From contig JAWPHD010011271.1 in NCBI GenBank assembly GCA_037043455.1, positions 1-64,000 on the forward strand: 64,000 nucleotides of DNA. Direction: 5' to 3'. The notes under the pieces are model-generated. The model did no database searches, had not been told where the DNA came from, and saw only the letters and a list, made by a program, of their open reading frames with translations. This document shows positions 60,101 to 64,000 of this stretch, in pieces. The DNA comes from Cyrtodaria siliqua. Lineage: Eukaryota; Mollusca; Bivalvia; Adapedonta; Hiatellidae. Position 1 is the first letter of the stretch. Every line of letters starts with the position of its first letter. The position numbers and the translations under genes are program-made.

Positions 60101-61637
60101 GCAGGGATGCAGTTGGTGTTCTGTACACTTACAGTGATTAATGTTGTCAGTGAGGCACCGTAACAAACAGAATTTAAAAGTTCAATTCAATTAAAATGTT
60201 TCAAATCATATTGAAACCCATTTTGATTCGATCTATATCAAACTAATTAAACAAAATTATATTTTAGAACTCGTTCATATAGCTCTTTAAAAAAATCTGT
60301 TTCCCTTGTGGTTGAACAGTTACAAGGAGTTAGGGTTGGGAGAAGTGATAAACTTGTGCTTACTGTGACCTTGGATGAATATACAAATCACTATGAATCA
60401 AGTCTGTGGCAAACAAATTATCCTTTATACATGCCACATTATAGTGATCTTTTTGATGTGTGTGTAAATCCCACTGCTTCATCAGCATGGCTAAAGCACG
60501 GTAGACTTTGAACCTGGATATTACAGGTCCGAGTCTCACAGTGTTAATGTTAGACCTGAACAGCTGACACCATATGCCTAACACCATATTGAACAGAGCA
60601 GTGCTAACCCCATATTTCAATTGATTTGATATTTTTATATAATAAAATTAATAGATTTTTCTAGAGAAAGCGTGGTGCACCCGTAAAACAGCCGTTAAAT
60701 GTCTTGTCTTGTTTGATCAGGTCCAAGGAGTTAGAGACTGGAGGTGGTGCCGCAGCGCTACGTGGTGTGGGTATACAGGCGGTGGTTACAGAGTTCCTCA
60801 TTCTCTACGCTGAACTCATCTTCAGTGATAAGATGCCCTCGTACTCCTCTCCGGAACTCAAAAGTAAGTGGGCATATATATGACATAAAGGATATAGAAG
60901 CTTTCCCAACTATGTTGCGTTGAGCTGTGGTGATATGATCACACTCGAATTGATATCTGACATCAGATTTTAAGTCAACTACAAATATTAATAGAAAGTT
61001 TCTTGAAATCAAATTCCATCCTCCAAGCTGCGTTCAGATGGTCCTACATGGCCGGGGTAGTAAAGACACTGCATTTGAAACCTTCTTGCATCTCACTAAT
61101 GTAGGTTCGAATTCCACTTGGAGCTAGTAAATGAGAAAGTGTTGATGCAGGAAGTATATAGAACTGGTTCTTCCTAAAAAAAAATGGGTGGTCTGCCTCC
61201 ACCACTAAAAATTGACCATCATATATAGGTTAAAATTTGCTGAAAATTACTCAAAACACCATTCAACCGACCATCAGCAAATACTTAAAAAAAGAAAGAA
61301 TTTAAAACCTAATGTAATGGGAAAAAAGATACTGTTATTATACGATAATTTTCATTATAACCATGATCAGTTTCATTATCACCATCATCAATTTCATTAT
61401 CACCATCATCATTGTCATCATCATCATTGTCATACTGTTTACAGAAACTCAGAGGAAGCCAAGACCAAAGTCGCTAGCGATCTCCACGCCAACACGCCTT
61501 CTGACCCTGGAGGAAGCCCGTGAGCGGGCCTTGCTGGGCAGCATTGTGAAAGCTGACCAGCGGTACATAGATGTGGGAGGGGGACCATCAAGCCTGCCCG
61601 CCAAGTATCACACAGTCATAGATCTGCCCGGTTACAA
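29740..61637 (+). CDS. ARHGAP32: PX-SH3-RhoGAP protein gene, ARHGAP32/ARHGAP33 family, partial (14 exons)
   Basis: A Rho-family GTPase-activating protein: it should speed GTP hydrolysis by Cdc42/Rac/Rho-type GTPases at membranes and cell contacts (family knowledge). Fourteen exons join without a frame break: 29740-29833, 31683-31783, 43370-43457, 44072-44299, 50670-50762, 51043-51165, 53068-53145, 53435-53531, 54107-54256, 55385-55487, 56308-56452, 59767-59951, 60721-60863, 61445-61637. All use GT donors and AG acceptors. Counting from exon 1, a PX-like region lies at about residues 78-200, SH3 at 224-281, and RhoGAP at 337-530 with the arginine finger at R373. From memory the order and many short motifs match vertebrate ARHGAP32 and ARHGAP33; the invertebrate gene is probably co-orthologous to both. 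The start codon is not identified (exon 1 begins inside a codon). The gene runs off the right edge; the long C-terminal tail typical of the family is absent. Regulation is not visible. Confidence 0.93.
29987..30632. mobile_element. candidate MITE in intron 1, imperfect TIRs
   Basis: AAAGGTACACGGCAATCTTG at the left (29987-30006) is matched in inverted form by CAAGATGGCCGTGTGTCCCT at the right (30611-30630). No transposase frame. End-like pieces recur at 49515-49535 and 51724-51746. Confidence 0.6.
30752..31072 (+). mobile_element. tRNA-derived SINE, family B
   Basis: CAGTGGTTGAGTAATAG, then CCGCCTTGCAGGTTC, form a decayed tRNA-like head. The body (TGTTCAGCATGAAGTTCTAG, GGGGTATCATGTCCTGTGTC) matches the reverse complement of 6925-7248. 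The end is GTTAAACCCCATACCAACAT. Confidence 0.82.
31200..31290. repeat. short GC-rich tandem repeat
   Basis: CCCCCGTTTGGTTTCGGGG recurs two to three times and can form CCCC/GGGG hairpins. It stands out from the AT-rich surroundings. Confidence 0.7.
31683..31783 (+). CDS. ARHGAP32: exon 2 (linker before PX)
   Basis: Acceptor CTATTTCAG, donor GTAAGT; 33 codons plus two bases. The end reads ISTASTSSMRVRRLS. In vertebrate ARHGAP32 the stretch just before the PX domain has a similar TAS-M-K/R-V basic pattern (from memory). The split codon AG|T joins exon 3 as serine. Confidence 0.83.
31886..32293 (+). repeat. family-6 repeat (CCGAAGGACGGCATATAG)
   Basis: Head TACCCCCGAAGGACGGCATA, then GTCCGTCAGTCAGTCCGTCC, a body with CAATAACTCTGACATTCATG, and tail ACAGTGACATTTCTTG. 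A second copy lies at 54308-54566. Confidence 0.88.
32299..33990 (+). repeat. family-3 repeat (AGCTCTACTGGCCAAAGG)
   Basis: The hairpin head AGCTCTACTGGCC...GGACAGCAGAGCT is followed by GTCCGTCGTCCGTCC. Internal units of about 163 bp follow (GATAGGGCCTTCATTTTTCA), then 165-bp units (GGGATGATCAGTACCAAG, GAGTTATGGCCCTTTAAAGG). It is cut off where a family-1 element begins. Confidence 0.88.
33991..35575 (+). repeat. family-1 hairpin-head repeat
   Basis: Almost identical over long stretches to 25684-27592, including the head and GTCCGTCC tract, but with fewer internal units. Ends GACCTCTTGTTTT. Confidence 0.93.
35576..36149. other. intron spacer, no feature seen
   Basis: AT-rich unique intronic sequence between two family-1 elements. 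Confidence 0.45.
36150..36235 (+). repeat. (TG)n followed by a G-quadruplex-prone G-rich tract
   Basis: About 14 TG dinucleotides, then many GGGG runs separated by one to three bases (GGTGGGGGTGGAGGTGGGGG and onward). Since the gene is on the + strand, the G-rich strand would be in the pre-mRNA. Confidence 0.92.
36239..37602 (+). repeat. family-1 repeat with tandemly duplicated head
   Basis: The phrase ATTCGGGGGTATACAATAT then TTTTTAGCTCTACTGATC occurs twice, 243 bp apart (36242 and 36485). The following partial body is duplicated too, and the second copy continues into a full body with three units. Ends GTAGAGCTTCAAGGTCATTG ACCTCTTGTTT. Confidence 0.88.
37858..38050. repeat. family-3 fragment with 100-bp inverted-repeat arm (left)
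   Basis: A family-3 piece (GAGTTATGGCCCTTTAAAGC) leads into an arm at about 37949-38049 (CAATCTCATTAAAATCAAAC ... CTTGGAGGTCACGTCAGAT). The arm is matched in inverted form at about 41365-41466. Confidence 0.75.
38345..38470 (+). repeat. tRNA-like SINE head
   Basis: CCGGCTTAGCTCAGTCAGTA is a good tRNA A-box arm, and GAGTTCAACCCC a B-box-like word about 75 bases later. The spacing is too long for a working tRNA gene, so I read it as a diverged tRNA-derived repeat. Confidence 0.5.
38490..39700 (+). repeat. dispersed repeat with six 162-bp internal units
   Basis: Opens CTCGCCTTTTCGAAG, then GGCGGCGGCGGCAACATTCA. GCGTTTAGGTCATTTTCTCA recurs at 38556, 38720, 38882, 39043, 39207 and 39369 (periods 161-164). 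Each unit has ATGCACTAGACCTTTCAAAC and GGAAGTGACCTTGACC. Non-coding. Confidence 0.9.
39705..40940 (+). repeat. family-3 repeat containing a T-rich tract
   Basis: Starts TTTTTAGCTCTACTGTCC and ends GCCAGTAGAGCATCCACAGG, then CCCCTTGTTTTT. Family-3 units surround a low-complexity T/A tract at about 39925-40150, which creates a spurious poly-Phe frame. Confidence 0.82.
41365..41920. repeat. inverted-repeat arm (right) and truncated family-3 repeat
   Basis: The arm 41365-41466 (CAATCTGACGTGACCTCCAA ... TTTTAATGAGATTGATGAAC) pairs with 37949-38049. Family-3 units with GGGATGATCAGTACCAAGCC follow, ending TAGCCAGTAGAGCGTCCATG and CCCCTTGTTTG. Confidence 0.78.
42138..42368 (-). mobile_element. tRNA-derived SINE, family A
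   Basis: On the minus strand: GCGGGTTTAAATCCCACTGG (B box region), GTACTGGTTCTACCCAGG, then ATTGACTGTCATATATTGCC and a T/A-rich end. It matches 14032-14277 in reverse; the A-box end is decayed. Confidence 0.85.
42369..43369. other. intron sequence before exon 3, no feature seen
   Basis: AT-rich unique sequence. Short open frames only, no domains. Confidence 0.45.
43370..43457 (+). CDS. ARHGAP32: exon 3 (start of PX-like domain)
   Basis: Acceptor ATTACTTTCAG, donor GTAAGC; 88 nt ending in phase 0. It encodes the family signature FPKLQDCAHFHYDTV, close to the FPKMAECAHFHY segment that opens the PX domain of ARHGAP32 as I remember it. This is strong family evidence after an 11.6-kb repeat-filled intron. 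Confidence 0.93.
43505..43930 (+). repeat. diverged hairpin-head repeat in intron 3
   Basis: GCCACCATATATGTGGGCAG, then CATATAGGGTTGCCCTTGTC and TGTCCGTAAGTC form a family-7-like head (compare 62195). The body includes GGAAGGATCAGTATGAAGTC, related to family 3. Confidence 0.6.
43691..43787. other. 97-nt hairpin in intron 3
   Basis: CCTAGTTCTA-AATA-TAGAACTAGG forms a perfect 10-bp stem with a 4-base loop. Outward, CACA/TGTG-type and CCACA/TGTGG segments pair, and CTTACAGCGG/CCGCTGTAAG close the base. Size and shape resemble a pre-miRNA or a small foldback element. Confidence 0.65.
44072..44299 (+). CDS. ARHGAP32: exon 4 (PX core)
   Basis: 228 nt, 76 codons, phase 0 at both ends (acceptor CACTTTAG, donor GTGAGT). 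It carries the PX core: W-L-M-R131-R132-N-L-Q-N-F137, then FRMLDQKLHRCIFDRKFS, which parallels the RSYEDFRVLDKHLHLCIYDRRFS pattern of ARHGAP32. PX domains bind phosphoinositides. As in the vertebrate family the proline-rich PPK loop is not evident, so lipid binding may be atypical. Confidence 0.95.
44440..44585 (-). repeat. tRNA-like SINE fragment in intron 4
   Basis: On the minus strand CCGCAGCTCAGTGGCTACTG resembles a tRNA A-box arm, followed by CTTGGCATTAGAGCTAC; the B box is poor. Body GGTTAGCTTCCTGTTGGTGC. Confidence 0.5.
44955..46255. repeat. 47-bp minisatellite, about 27 copies, with one inverted unit
   Basis: The unit reads GTTGTCCTGTTTTCTTGTAC, then AATAACACTGTCATCCTGTC and CAGTGAG. 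About one unit is inverted at 45041-45089 (AGGACAACCTCACTGGAGAG onward). Some units lack TTC TTG (shorter copies near 45565, 45755 and 46075). It lies in intron 4. Confidence 0.95.
46423..48355 (+). repeat. family-2 hairpin-head repeat in intron 4
   Basis: Head AGCTCTACTGGCCAAAGG then TCAGACGAGCTTATGGG, a CGTCCGTCGTCTGTCCGTC tract, and about five units of about 300 bp (ACATCTCCTCCGAAACCACT, TCCAAGATGGCCGCCATGGC, AAAGTTTACATAGAGTTATA). The tail is CCAGTAGAGTGTCTACAGGC, then GGGCCTCTTGTTTTGG. Confidence 0.92.
48356..49600. other. intron 4 spacer
   Basis: AT-rich unique sequence. AAGATGGCAGACATGACAAA-like phrases repeat twice at about 49010-49060. An end of the 29987-type element appears at 49515-49535. 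No exon seen. Confidence 0.45.
49601..50132. mobile_element. 532-bp foldback element with arms of about 240 bp
   Basis: From TTAAAGGGGTTGATGCAC to GTGCATCAACCCCTTTAA, the left arm (49601-49840) and right arm (49890-50132) are near-complete reverse complements around a short AT-rich loop. The arms carry TGACGTCA/TGACATCA and AAGATGGCCGCC. No coding frame. In RNA it would form a long double-stranded hairpin. Confidence 0.93.
50670..50762 (+). CDS. ARHGAP32: exon 5 (end of PX)
   Basis: Acceptor TTGTCGACAG, donor GTAAGT; 31 codons, phase 0. It encodes GDYLLRFTSLAGSMLNCGSV followed by LNWLE, matching the C-terminal helices of the family PX domain (AYLSRLSAIAGNKINCGP in ARHGAP32, from memory). Confidence 0.93.
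51043..51165 (+). CDS. ARHGAP32: exon 6 (PX-SH3 linker and start of SH3)
   Basis: 41 codons, phase 0 (acceptor TATTTCCAG, donor GTAATG). It contains IDNRGNRLL, then SGINTPAIAAAHAVKRYTAQ, the conserved entry to the SH3 domain. The usual ALYDY motif of SH3 domains appears here as AVKRYTA, as in ARHGAP32/33. Confidence 0.95.
51166..52014. other. intron 6 sequence before the minisatellite
   Basis: AT-rich. Two opposed pieces of the 29987-type element end (AGAGATTGCCGAAAAGTCC near 51617 and AAAAGGGATGTACGGCAATC near 51725). No exon seen. Confidence 0.5.
52015..53067 (+). repeat. 30-bp minisatellite of splice-acceptor-like units, about 35 copies
   Basis: The unit reads GTTGCAGGTTGTGTGATATT then TTCCCCATAT. 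Variants TTCCCCATAT, ATCCCCGTAT and TTCCCTGTAT are interspersed. The last unit (TTTTCCCTGTACGTTGCAG) is the acceptor of exon 7, so the array runs up to the splice site. It leaves very long open frames on both strands, but the frame continuous with exon 7 has a TGA in each unit. Confidence 0.97.
53068..53145 (+). CDS. ARHGAP32: exon 7 (SH3 core)
   Basis: 26 codons, phase 0, donor GTAAGC. It encodes VGDIVSVIDMPP...IWWRGKRGFE with the conserved WW pair of the SH3 peptide-binding face. Its acceptor (TACGTTGCAG) is the last unit of the 30-bp minisatellite that fills the upstream intron, and the first bases of the exon (GTTGGAGATAT) resemble the repeat start (GTTGTGTGATAT). Confidence 0.95.
53435..53531 (+). 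CDS. ARHGAP32: exon 8 (end of SH3 and SH3-GAP linker)
   Basis: Acceptor TATAATTCAG, donor GTAAGT; 32 codons plus one base. It opens with VGFFPYECVEVI, the typical SH3 end (G-F-F-P then a C-V core strand), followed by a short linker. The single trailing T joins exon 9 as leucine. Confidence 0.94.
53640..53765 (-). repeat. 33-bp tandem repeat in a SINE-like fragment (intron 8)
   Basis: GAACCCACGACCCCTGGAAT then CACAACTCCTGGG repeats about three times. GGGGTTCGAACCC is a B-box-like palindrome, which suggests amplification of a tRNA-derived SINE piece. Confidence 0.7.
54107..54256 (+). CDS. ARHGAP32: exon 9 (linker and start of RhoGAP)
   Basis: 150 nt between acceptor CCTATTTCAG and donor GTAAGA. 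It encodes HGKFISFLRLFFNNRP, then GIVKERVFGCDLGEHLLNSG. The second part is the hallmark start of the GAP domain in ARHGAP32/33 (VFGCDLGEHL). One base carries over to exon 10. Confidence 0.96.
54308..54566 (+). repeat. family-6 repeat in intron 9
   Basis: Head TGCTTCCGAAGGGCGGCATA, then CAGTCAGTCAGTCAGCCAGT, body GTCCGGTCAATAACTCTATC, tail CAGTGACATTTCTTGTTTTG. It starts only 52 bases after the exon 9 donor. Confidence 0.88.
54690..54935 (+). repeat. dispersed repeat (GTGGGGGCTATATAGGAATC)
   Basis: Head TCTTTCACAAAGTGAAGTGG folds as CTTTCAC/GTGAAG. Then CCCGTAACATCCCGTTGC and GGTTGTTCCCAAACTTCATA. Related copies lie at 58545-58690 (+) and 22400-22640 (-). Confidence 0.8.
55385..55487 (+). CDS. 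ARHGAP32: exon 10 (RhoGAP with arginine finger)
   Basis: Acceptor GACATTGCAG, donor GTTTGA, which is the weakest donor of the gene. It encodes THGLVDGIYRLSGITSNIQK. The arginine of GIYRLSG (R373, codon 55450-55452) is the catalytic arginine finger of RhoGAP proteins, so catalysis is expected to be intact. Two bases (AG) pass to exon 11. The open frame continues well into the following intron, so intron retention would not stop at once. Confidence 0.96.
56308..56452 (+). CDS. ARHGAP32: exon 11 (RhoGAP, conserved lysine helix)
   Basis: Acceptor TGTATTTCAG, donor GTAAGT; ends in phase 0. It encodes DVHSISSLLKMYFRELPNPL followed by LTYQLYDKF. The L-K-x-Y-F-R-E-L-P-x-P-L-L motif (K413) is a defining part of the RhoGAP GTPase-binding face. 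Confidence 0.96.
57165..58050. repeat. 37-bp minisatellite, about 24 copies, in intron 11
   Basis: The unit reads CAGCGGTTTCTGAATGTAAA then TACACCATATTAACTTG. Each unit has an acceptor-like ACTTGCAG and, 12 bases on, a donor-like GTAAAT. Variants are AACTTG/GACTTG and CAGCGG/CAGAGG/CAGCAG. Confidence 0.95.
58365..58505. repeat. short CTCCCTT-rich tandem repeat
   Basis: GAGTTGCCTCCCTTCCTA and GATGCCTCCCTTTCACTA alternate about five times, giving a pyrimidine-rich tract in intron 11. Confidence 0.8.
58545..58690 (+). repeat. dispersed repeat fragment (family of 54690)
   Basis: AATGAAGTAGAACTATATAG, then GGGTTGTTCCCAAACGTCAT and ACATAACAACTGATTCGAAA match 54690-54935 with deletions. Confidence 0.75.
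58708..59668. mobile_element. possible TIR element in intron 11 with CTCCCGGCGGGAG palindromes
   Basis: TCATACATATGATATTTTC near the left end is matched in inverted form by GATATCACATGTATGAG at the right. Inside the right end, GAGCTCCCGGCGGGAG and TAGCTCCCGGCGGGAG recur about 65 bases apart. Ends are short and imperfect, so this is tentative. Confidence 0.4.
59767..59951 (+). CDS. ARHGAP32: exon 12 (RhoGAP C-terminal half)
   Basis: Acceptor GTTTTCCAG, donor GTAAAC; 61 codons plus two bases. It contains IHDVVQQLPPPHYRT, EYLMRHL and SKNLAIVWAPNLLR, the conserved Asn-containing helix of RhoGAP domains. The donor region is repeated 83 bp downstream by a tandem duplication. Confidence 0.96.
59946..60111 (+). 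repeat. 83-bp tandem duplication across the exon 12 donor
   Basis: 59946-60028 and 60029-60111 are near-identical, both starting GTTGAGGTAAACTGG. The copy includes the last bases of exon 12 and its donor, so a second GAG|GTAAAC donor stands at 60035. A GTTG microhomology at 60112 marks the joint. Confidence 0.95.
60721..60863 (+). CDS. ARHGAP32: exon 13 (end of RhoGAP)
   Basis: Acceptor TTGATCAG, donor GTAAGT. It encodes RSKELETGGGAAALRG, then VGIQAVVTEFLILYAELIFS, which corresponds to the last RhoGAP helices (IQSVVVEFILNHVDVLFS in ARHGAP32, from memory). One base carries over. Confidence 0.95.
61040..61276 (+). mobile_element. tRNA-derived SINE, family A, in intron 13
   Basis: CATGGCCGGGGTAGTAAAG (A-box side), GTAGGTTCGAATTCCAC (B box), GAACTGGTTCTTCC, then GGTGGTCTGCCTCCACCAC. 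It ends 170 bases before exon 14. No clear target duplication found. Confidence 0.8.
61340..61432. repeat. CATCAT/TCATTATCACCA tract next to exon 14 acceptor
   Basis: TTTCATTATCACCATCATCA repeats imperfectly up to the acceptor of exon 14, so this microsatellite occupies the branch-point and pyrimidine-tract region of a constitutive splice site. It also yields a spurious His-rich frame. Confidence 0.85.
61445..61637 (+). CDS. ARHGAP32: exon 14 (conserved post-GAP segment), last exon seen
   Basis: Acceptor ACTGTTTACAG, donor GTAAGT; 63 codons plus two bases. It encodes RPKSLAISTPTRLLTLEEAR, then RYIDVGGGPSSLPAKYHTVI. Vertebrate ARHGAP32 has a very similar post-GAP block (RPKSL...LLTLEEAQ...KYIEVGEGP...KFHTII, from memory), which separates this family from other RhoGAPs. 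The open donor shows that the gene continues right of the window. I found no further exon up to 64000. Confidence 0.93.
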
Positions 61638-61667
61638 GTAAGTATATAGAAGTACACTCCTGCTTGC

Positions 61668-62030
61668 GTGGACACACGGAGTTCATTGTGGACACACGGA
61701 GTTCACTGATAGTGGGGTGACTTGAAACTGGAGGACCATAGTCCAAGCCACACCAGCGCCACTAAATATTGTCGGTGTGTTCTTGGGGAAGACCTATATC
61801 CATGTCGGTTGGATAGGGAAGTAAAGGGGATGGTCTCATCTATCGGAGTCTTATCTTCTTGGGGAAGATTTCCTATAGCCGTGTCGGTTGGTTGGGGAAG
61901 TAACTGGGGTGGTCCTGTCTATCAAAGTCATATCTTCTTGGGGAAAACACTTTCCTATAGCCGTGTCGGTTGGTTGGGAAAGTAACGGGGGTGGTCCTGT
62001 CTATCGGAGTCTGTCTTAAGACCACGGTAA
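61668..62030. repeat. three tandem copies of a 76-79-bp unit
   Basis: TCTTGGGGAAGA recurs at 61781, 61857 and 61936, with CCGTGTCGGTTGGTTGGGGA and GGTGGTCCTGTCTATC in each. It is related to the fragment at 255-400. A preceding 19-bp duplication (GTGGACACACGGAGTTCA) lies at 61668-61705. Confidence 0.8.
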
Positions 62031-62194
62031 AGAACCATAGGAACCTGCTTATTATGAAACGCAAATGTGCTTATTTAATACCTAGTTTATCAACACGCAT
62101 GTAAAATAACGCATATATTTATTTAATGTTTGATAACTTATATAATTCAAAATGGCATATGTATAACAAATTAAAGTCATTTCTTCACACTGTT

Positions 62195-63736
62195 ATATTG
62201 TTATGCCCCACCACAAAAGTGGTGCGAGCATATAGTGTTACCCTTGTCCGTCCGGACGTACGTCACATACGTCCGTATGTCCCGTTTTTACATTCAAGTT
62301 TTTTATTATGTCAATTTCTCAGATACCAAAAAGCCGTACAGTTTTCAAACTTTATACACACTTACATCTATATGGCAGCAATATGTTCCTACCCGAATCA
62401 GGTCAATATAAATGACCTTGACCAACATTTTACACTGTTAATTTACATCGATGTTTTTCATTCAAGTTATTTTACATCAAAGTTTTTTGTTAAGTCCATT
62501 TCTCCAACACCAGATGCCTTAGAGCTTTCAAACTTTACAAATATTGATAACTACATAACAGCAATATTTTCCAATGAAAAATGGGTCAATATGAATTACC
62601 TTGACCTACCTTTGGCACTTTGTTAATTTACATTCAAGTTTTACATTCAAGTTTTTAGCTCTTCTGATCAGAGATCAGCAGAGCTTATGCCGTGGTGTGG
62701 CATCCGTCGTCCGTCTGTCTGTCTGTCTGTCCGTCTGTCTGTCCGTAAACTTTTATTTGTAGCAACTACTCCTCTGAAACTAATGGCTGGATATTCATGA
62801 AACTTTACAGAAATGTTGCCCATGAAGTCTAGTTGATCCTAGCAAAAATTCATGTTGATGTGAAATCCAAGATGGCCACCAAAGCTAAAAATAGATTTTT
62901 AAAATACAAGTTTGTAGCGACTACTTCTTGAAAACGATAAGTGATATTGATATGGGATTTTTCTAAAATGATCAGTATGACATGATGTTGGTCCTTCTCA
63001 AAAATCGTTTTGATTCGACGTTAAACATGGCTGCCAGCGGCCATCTTTGTTTACATAGAGTTATATAGTAAAAACTTGTAGCGACTACTTCTCTGAAACT
63101 ACTTGGCGGATTTTCATGAAACTTTACAGGAACGTTGCTCTTGATGTCTAATTGATCCTAGCAAAATTTCAGATCGGCCAGAAATTCAAGATGGCTGCCA
63201 CAGCTAAAAATATATTTAAAATAAATAAGTTTGTAGCGACTACTTCTTGAAAACTATAAGAGATATTGGTATGGGACTTTTTCTAAAACGATCAGCATGA
63301 CATGATGTTGGTCCTTGTCAAAAATCGTTTTGATTCGACATTAAACATGGCTGCCAGCGGCCATCTTTGTTTACATAGAGTTTTATAGTAAAAACTTGTA
63401 GCGACTACTCCTTTGAAACTACTTGGCGGATTTTCATGAAACTTTACAGAAATGTTGCTCTTGATGTCTAATTGATCCTAGCAAAAGTTCAGGTCGGCCG
63501 GAAATTCAAGATGGCTGCCACGGCTAAAAATAAATTTTCAAAAAAGTTTGTAGCGACTACTTCCTGAAATCAAAATCAATCAGTAGAGCTTCAAGGTCAT
63601 TGACCTCTTGTTTTATTAACTCAGTTTCTCAGATACCAAAAGCCATACAGTTTCCAAACTTCATACACACATTTGTATGAAAGCAATATGTTCCTAGGAA
63701 CCCAAATCAGGTCAATATAAATGACCTTGACCTACT
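62195..63736 (+). repeat. family-7 repeat split by a family-1 insertion
   Basis: Head TGCCCCACCACAAAAGTGGT then GCGAGCATATAG (CACCAC-AAAA-GTGGTG hairpin), and GTCCGTCCGGACGTACGTC. The body phrase CTCAGATACCAAAAAGCC resumes at about 63630 after the inserted family-1 element, and ATGACCTTGACCTAC closes both parts. Confidence 0.8.
62655..63614 (+). repeat. family-1 hairpin-head repeat, nested
   Basis: Head AGCTCTTCTGATC-AGA-GATCAGCAGAGCT, a GTCTGTCTGTCCGTC tract, three internal units, tail TCAGTAGAGCTTCAAGGTCA then TTGACCTCTTGTTTT. Confidence 0.92.
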
Positions 63737-64000
63737 TTTTAGCTCTACTGGCCAAGTGGGATGGTGTGTTGTCTGTCGTCTGTCGTCTGTCGTCCGTCTG
63801 TCGTCCGTTAACTTTTCTTCAAACGACTTCTGCTCAGAAACAGCTTGGCTAATTTTGACCAAACTTCACATGGATGATCCTTAGATGAATGCTTTTTAGA
63901 TTTGTTAAAATTAGGTCAGCGCTACATCCAAGATGGCTGCCATTACCATATATGATCGAAATCTTAAAAAATCTTCTTCTCCAGAACCGCTGGACAGATT
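63737..64000 (+). repeat. hairpin-head repeat (family 4), cut by window end
   Basis: TTTTTAGCTCTACTGGCCAA, then TGTCGTCTGTCGTCCGTCTG and a body with ACTTCTGCTCAGAAACAGCT and TCCAAGATGGCTGCCATTA. It resembles family 2 in layout, but the body differs. Confidence 0.8.

Noticed and set aside
61212..61523. His-rich 103-codon frame overlapping exon 14
   Set aside because: Made by the CATCAT tract before the acceptor; the real exon 14 uses another frame that matches the RhoGAP family.
62126..62626. 166-codon open frame
   Set aside because: Lies in the family-7 dispersed repeat including its GTCCGTCC tract; no domain, and repeats of this family elsewhere do not keep the frame.
1..64000. Reverse transcriptase, integrase or transposase genes of autonomous elements
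   Set aside because: None of the longer open frames shows motifs of these enzymes; every mobile element seen here is non-autonomous.

Overview
This is animal nuclear DNA from a large, AT-rich, repeat-dense genome. The reasons are GT-AG introns of hundreds of bases to more than 10 kb, tRNA-derived SINEs, many non-autonomous DNA elements with terminal inverted repeats (TIRs), and long minisatellites. Several repeats carry a hairpin head, a GTCCGTCC tract and a 'CTTGTTTT' tail. I associate this style with molluscs, most likely a bivalve, but that is inference and not proven by the window.

One protein-coding gene is supported. It is on the + strand and covers about half of the window (29740-61637). 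I reconstructed 14 exons with consistent splice phases, 1821 coding nt and about 606 codons. It encodes a PX-SH3-RhoGAP protein orthologous to the vertebrate ARHGAP32 (RICS/PX-RICS) / ARHGAP33 (TCGAP) family. The domain order is a PX-like region (exons 3-5), an SH3 domain (exons 6-8), a RhoGAP domain with an intact arginine finger (exons 9-13), and a conserved post-GAP segment (exons 13-14). The start codon and the long C-terminal tail are not seen; the gene continues past the right edge and probably begins left of exon 1.

Layout. 1-29.7 kb has no recognised exon. It holds tandem arrays (29 bp at 2.7 kb, 42 bp at 4.9 kb, 75 bp at 6.4 kb, and a very homogeneous 92-bp satellite at 8.6-11.0 kb), several TIR elements (11.2, 12.9, 16.0, 16.6-18.1, 19.0 and 20.4 kb), SINEs with clean target-site duplications at 14 kb, and a large hairpin-head repeat at 25.7-27.6 kb. 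29.7-31.8 kb holds exons 1-2. 31.8-43.4 kb is one 11.6-kb intron made almost wholly of nested repeats. 43.4-61.6 kb holds exons 3-14. Three introns there contain minisatellites of 47, 30 and 37 bp, and one has a 532-bp foldback element. 61.7-64 kb is again repeats.

The most unusual observation is the 30-bp array in intron 7-upstream (52015-53067). Its last unit is the functional 3' splice site of the SH3 exon, so the intron presents about 35 tandem copies of its own acceptor. Every copy downstream of an upstream acceptor would place an in-frame TGA. The second is a set of otherwise different repeat families that share one architecture (hairpin head, GTCC tract, CTTGTTTT tail) and a recurrent AAGATGGCCGCC word.
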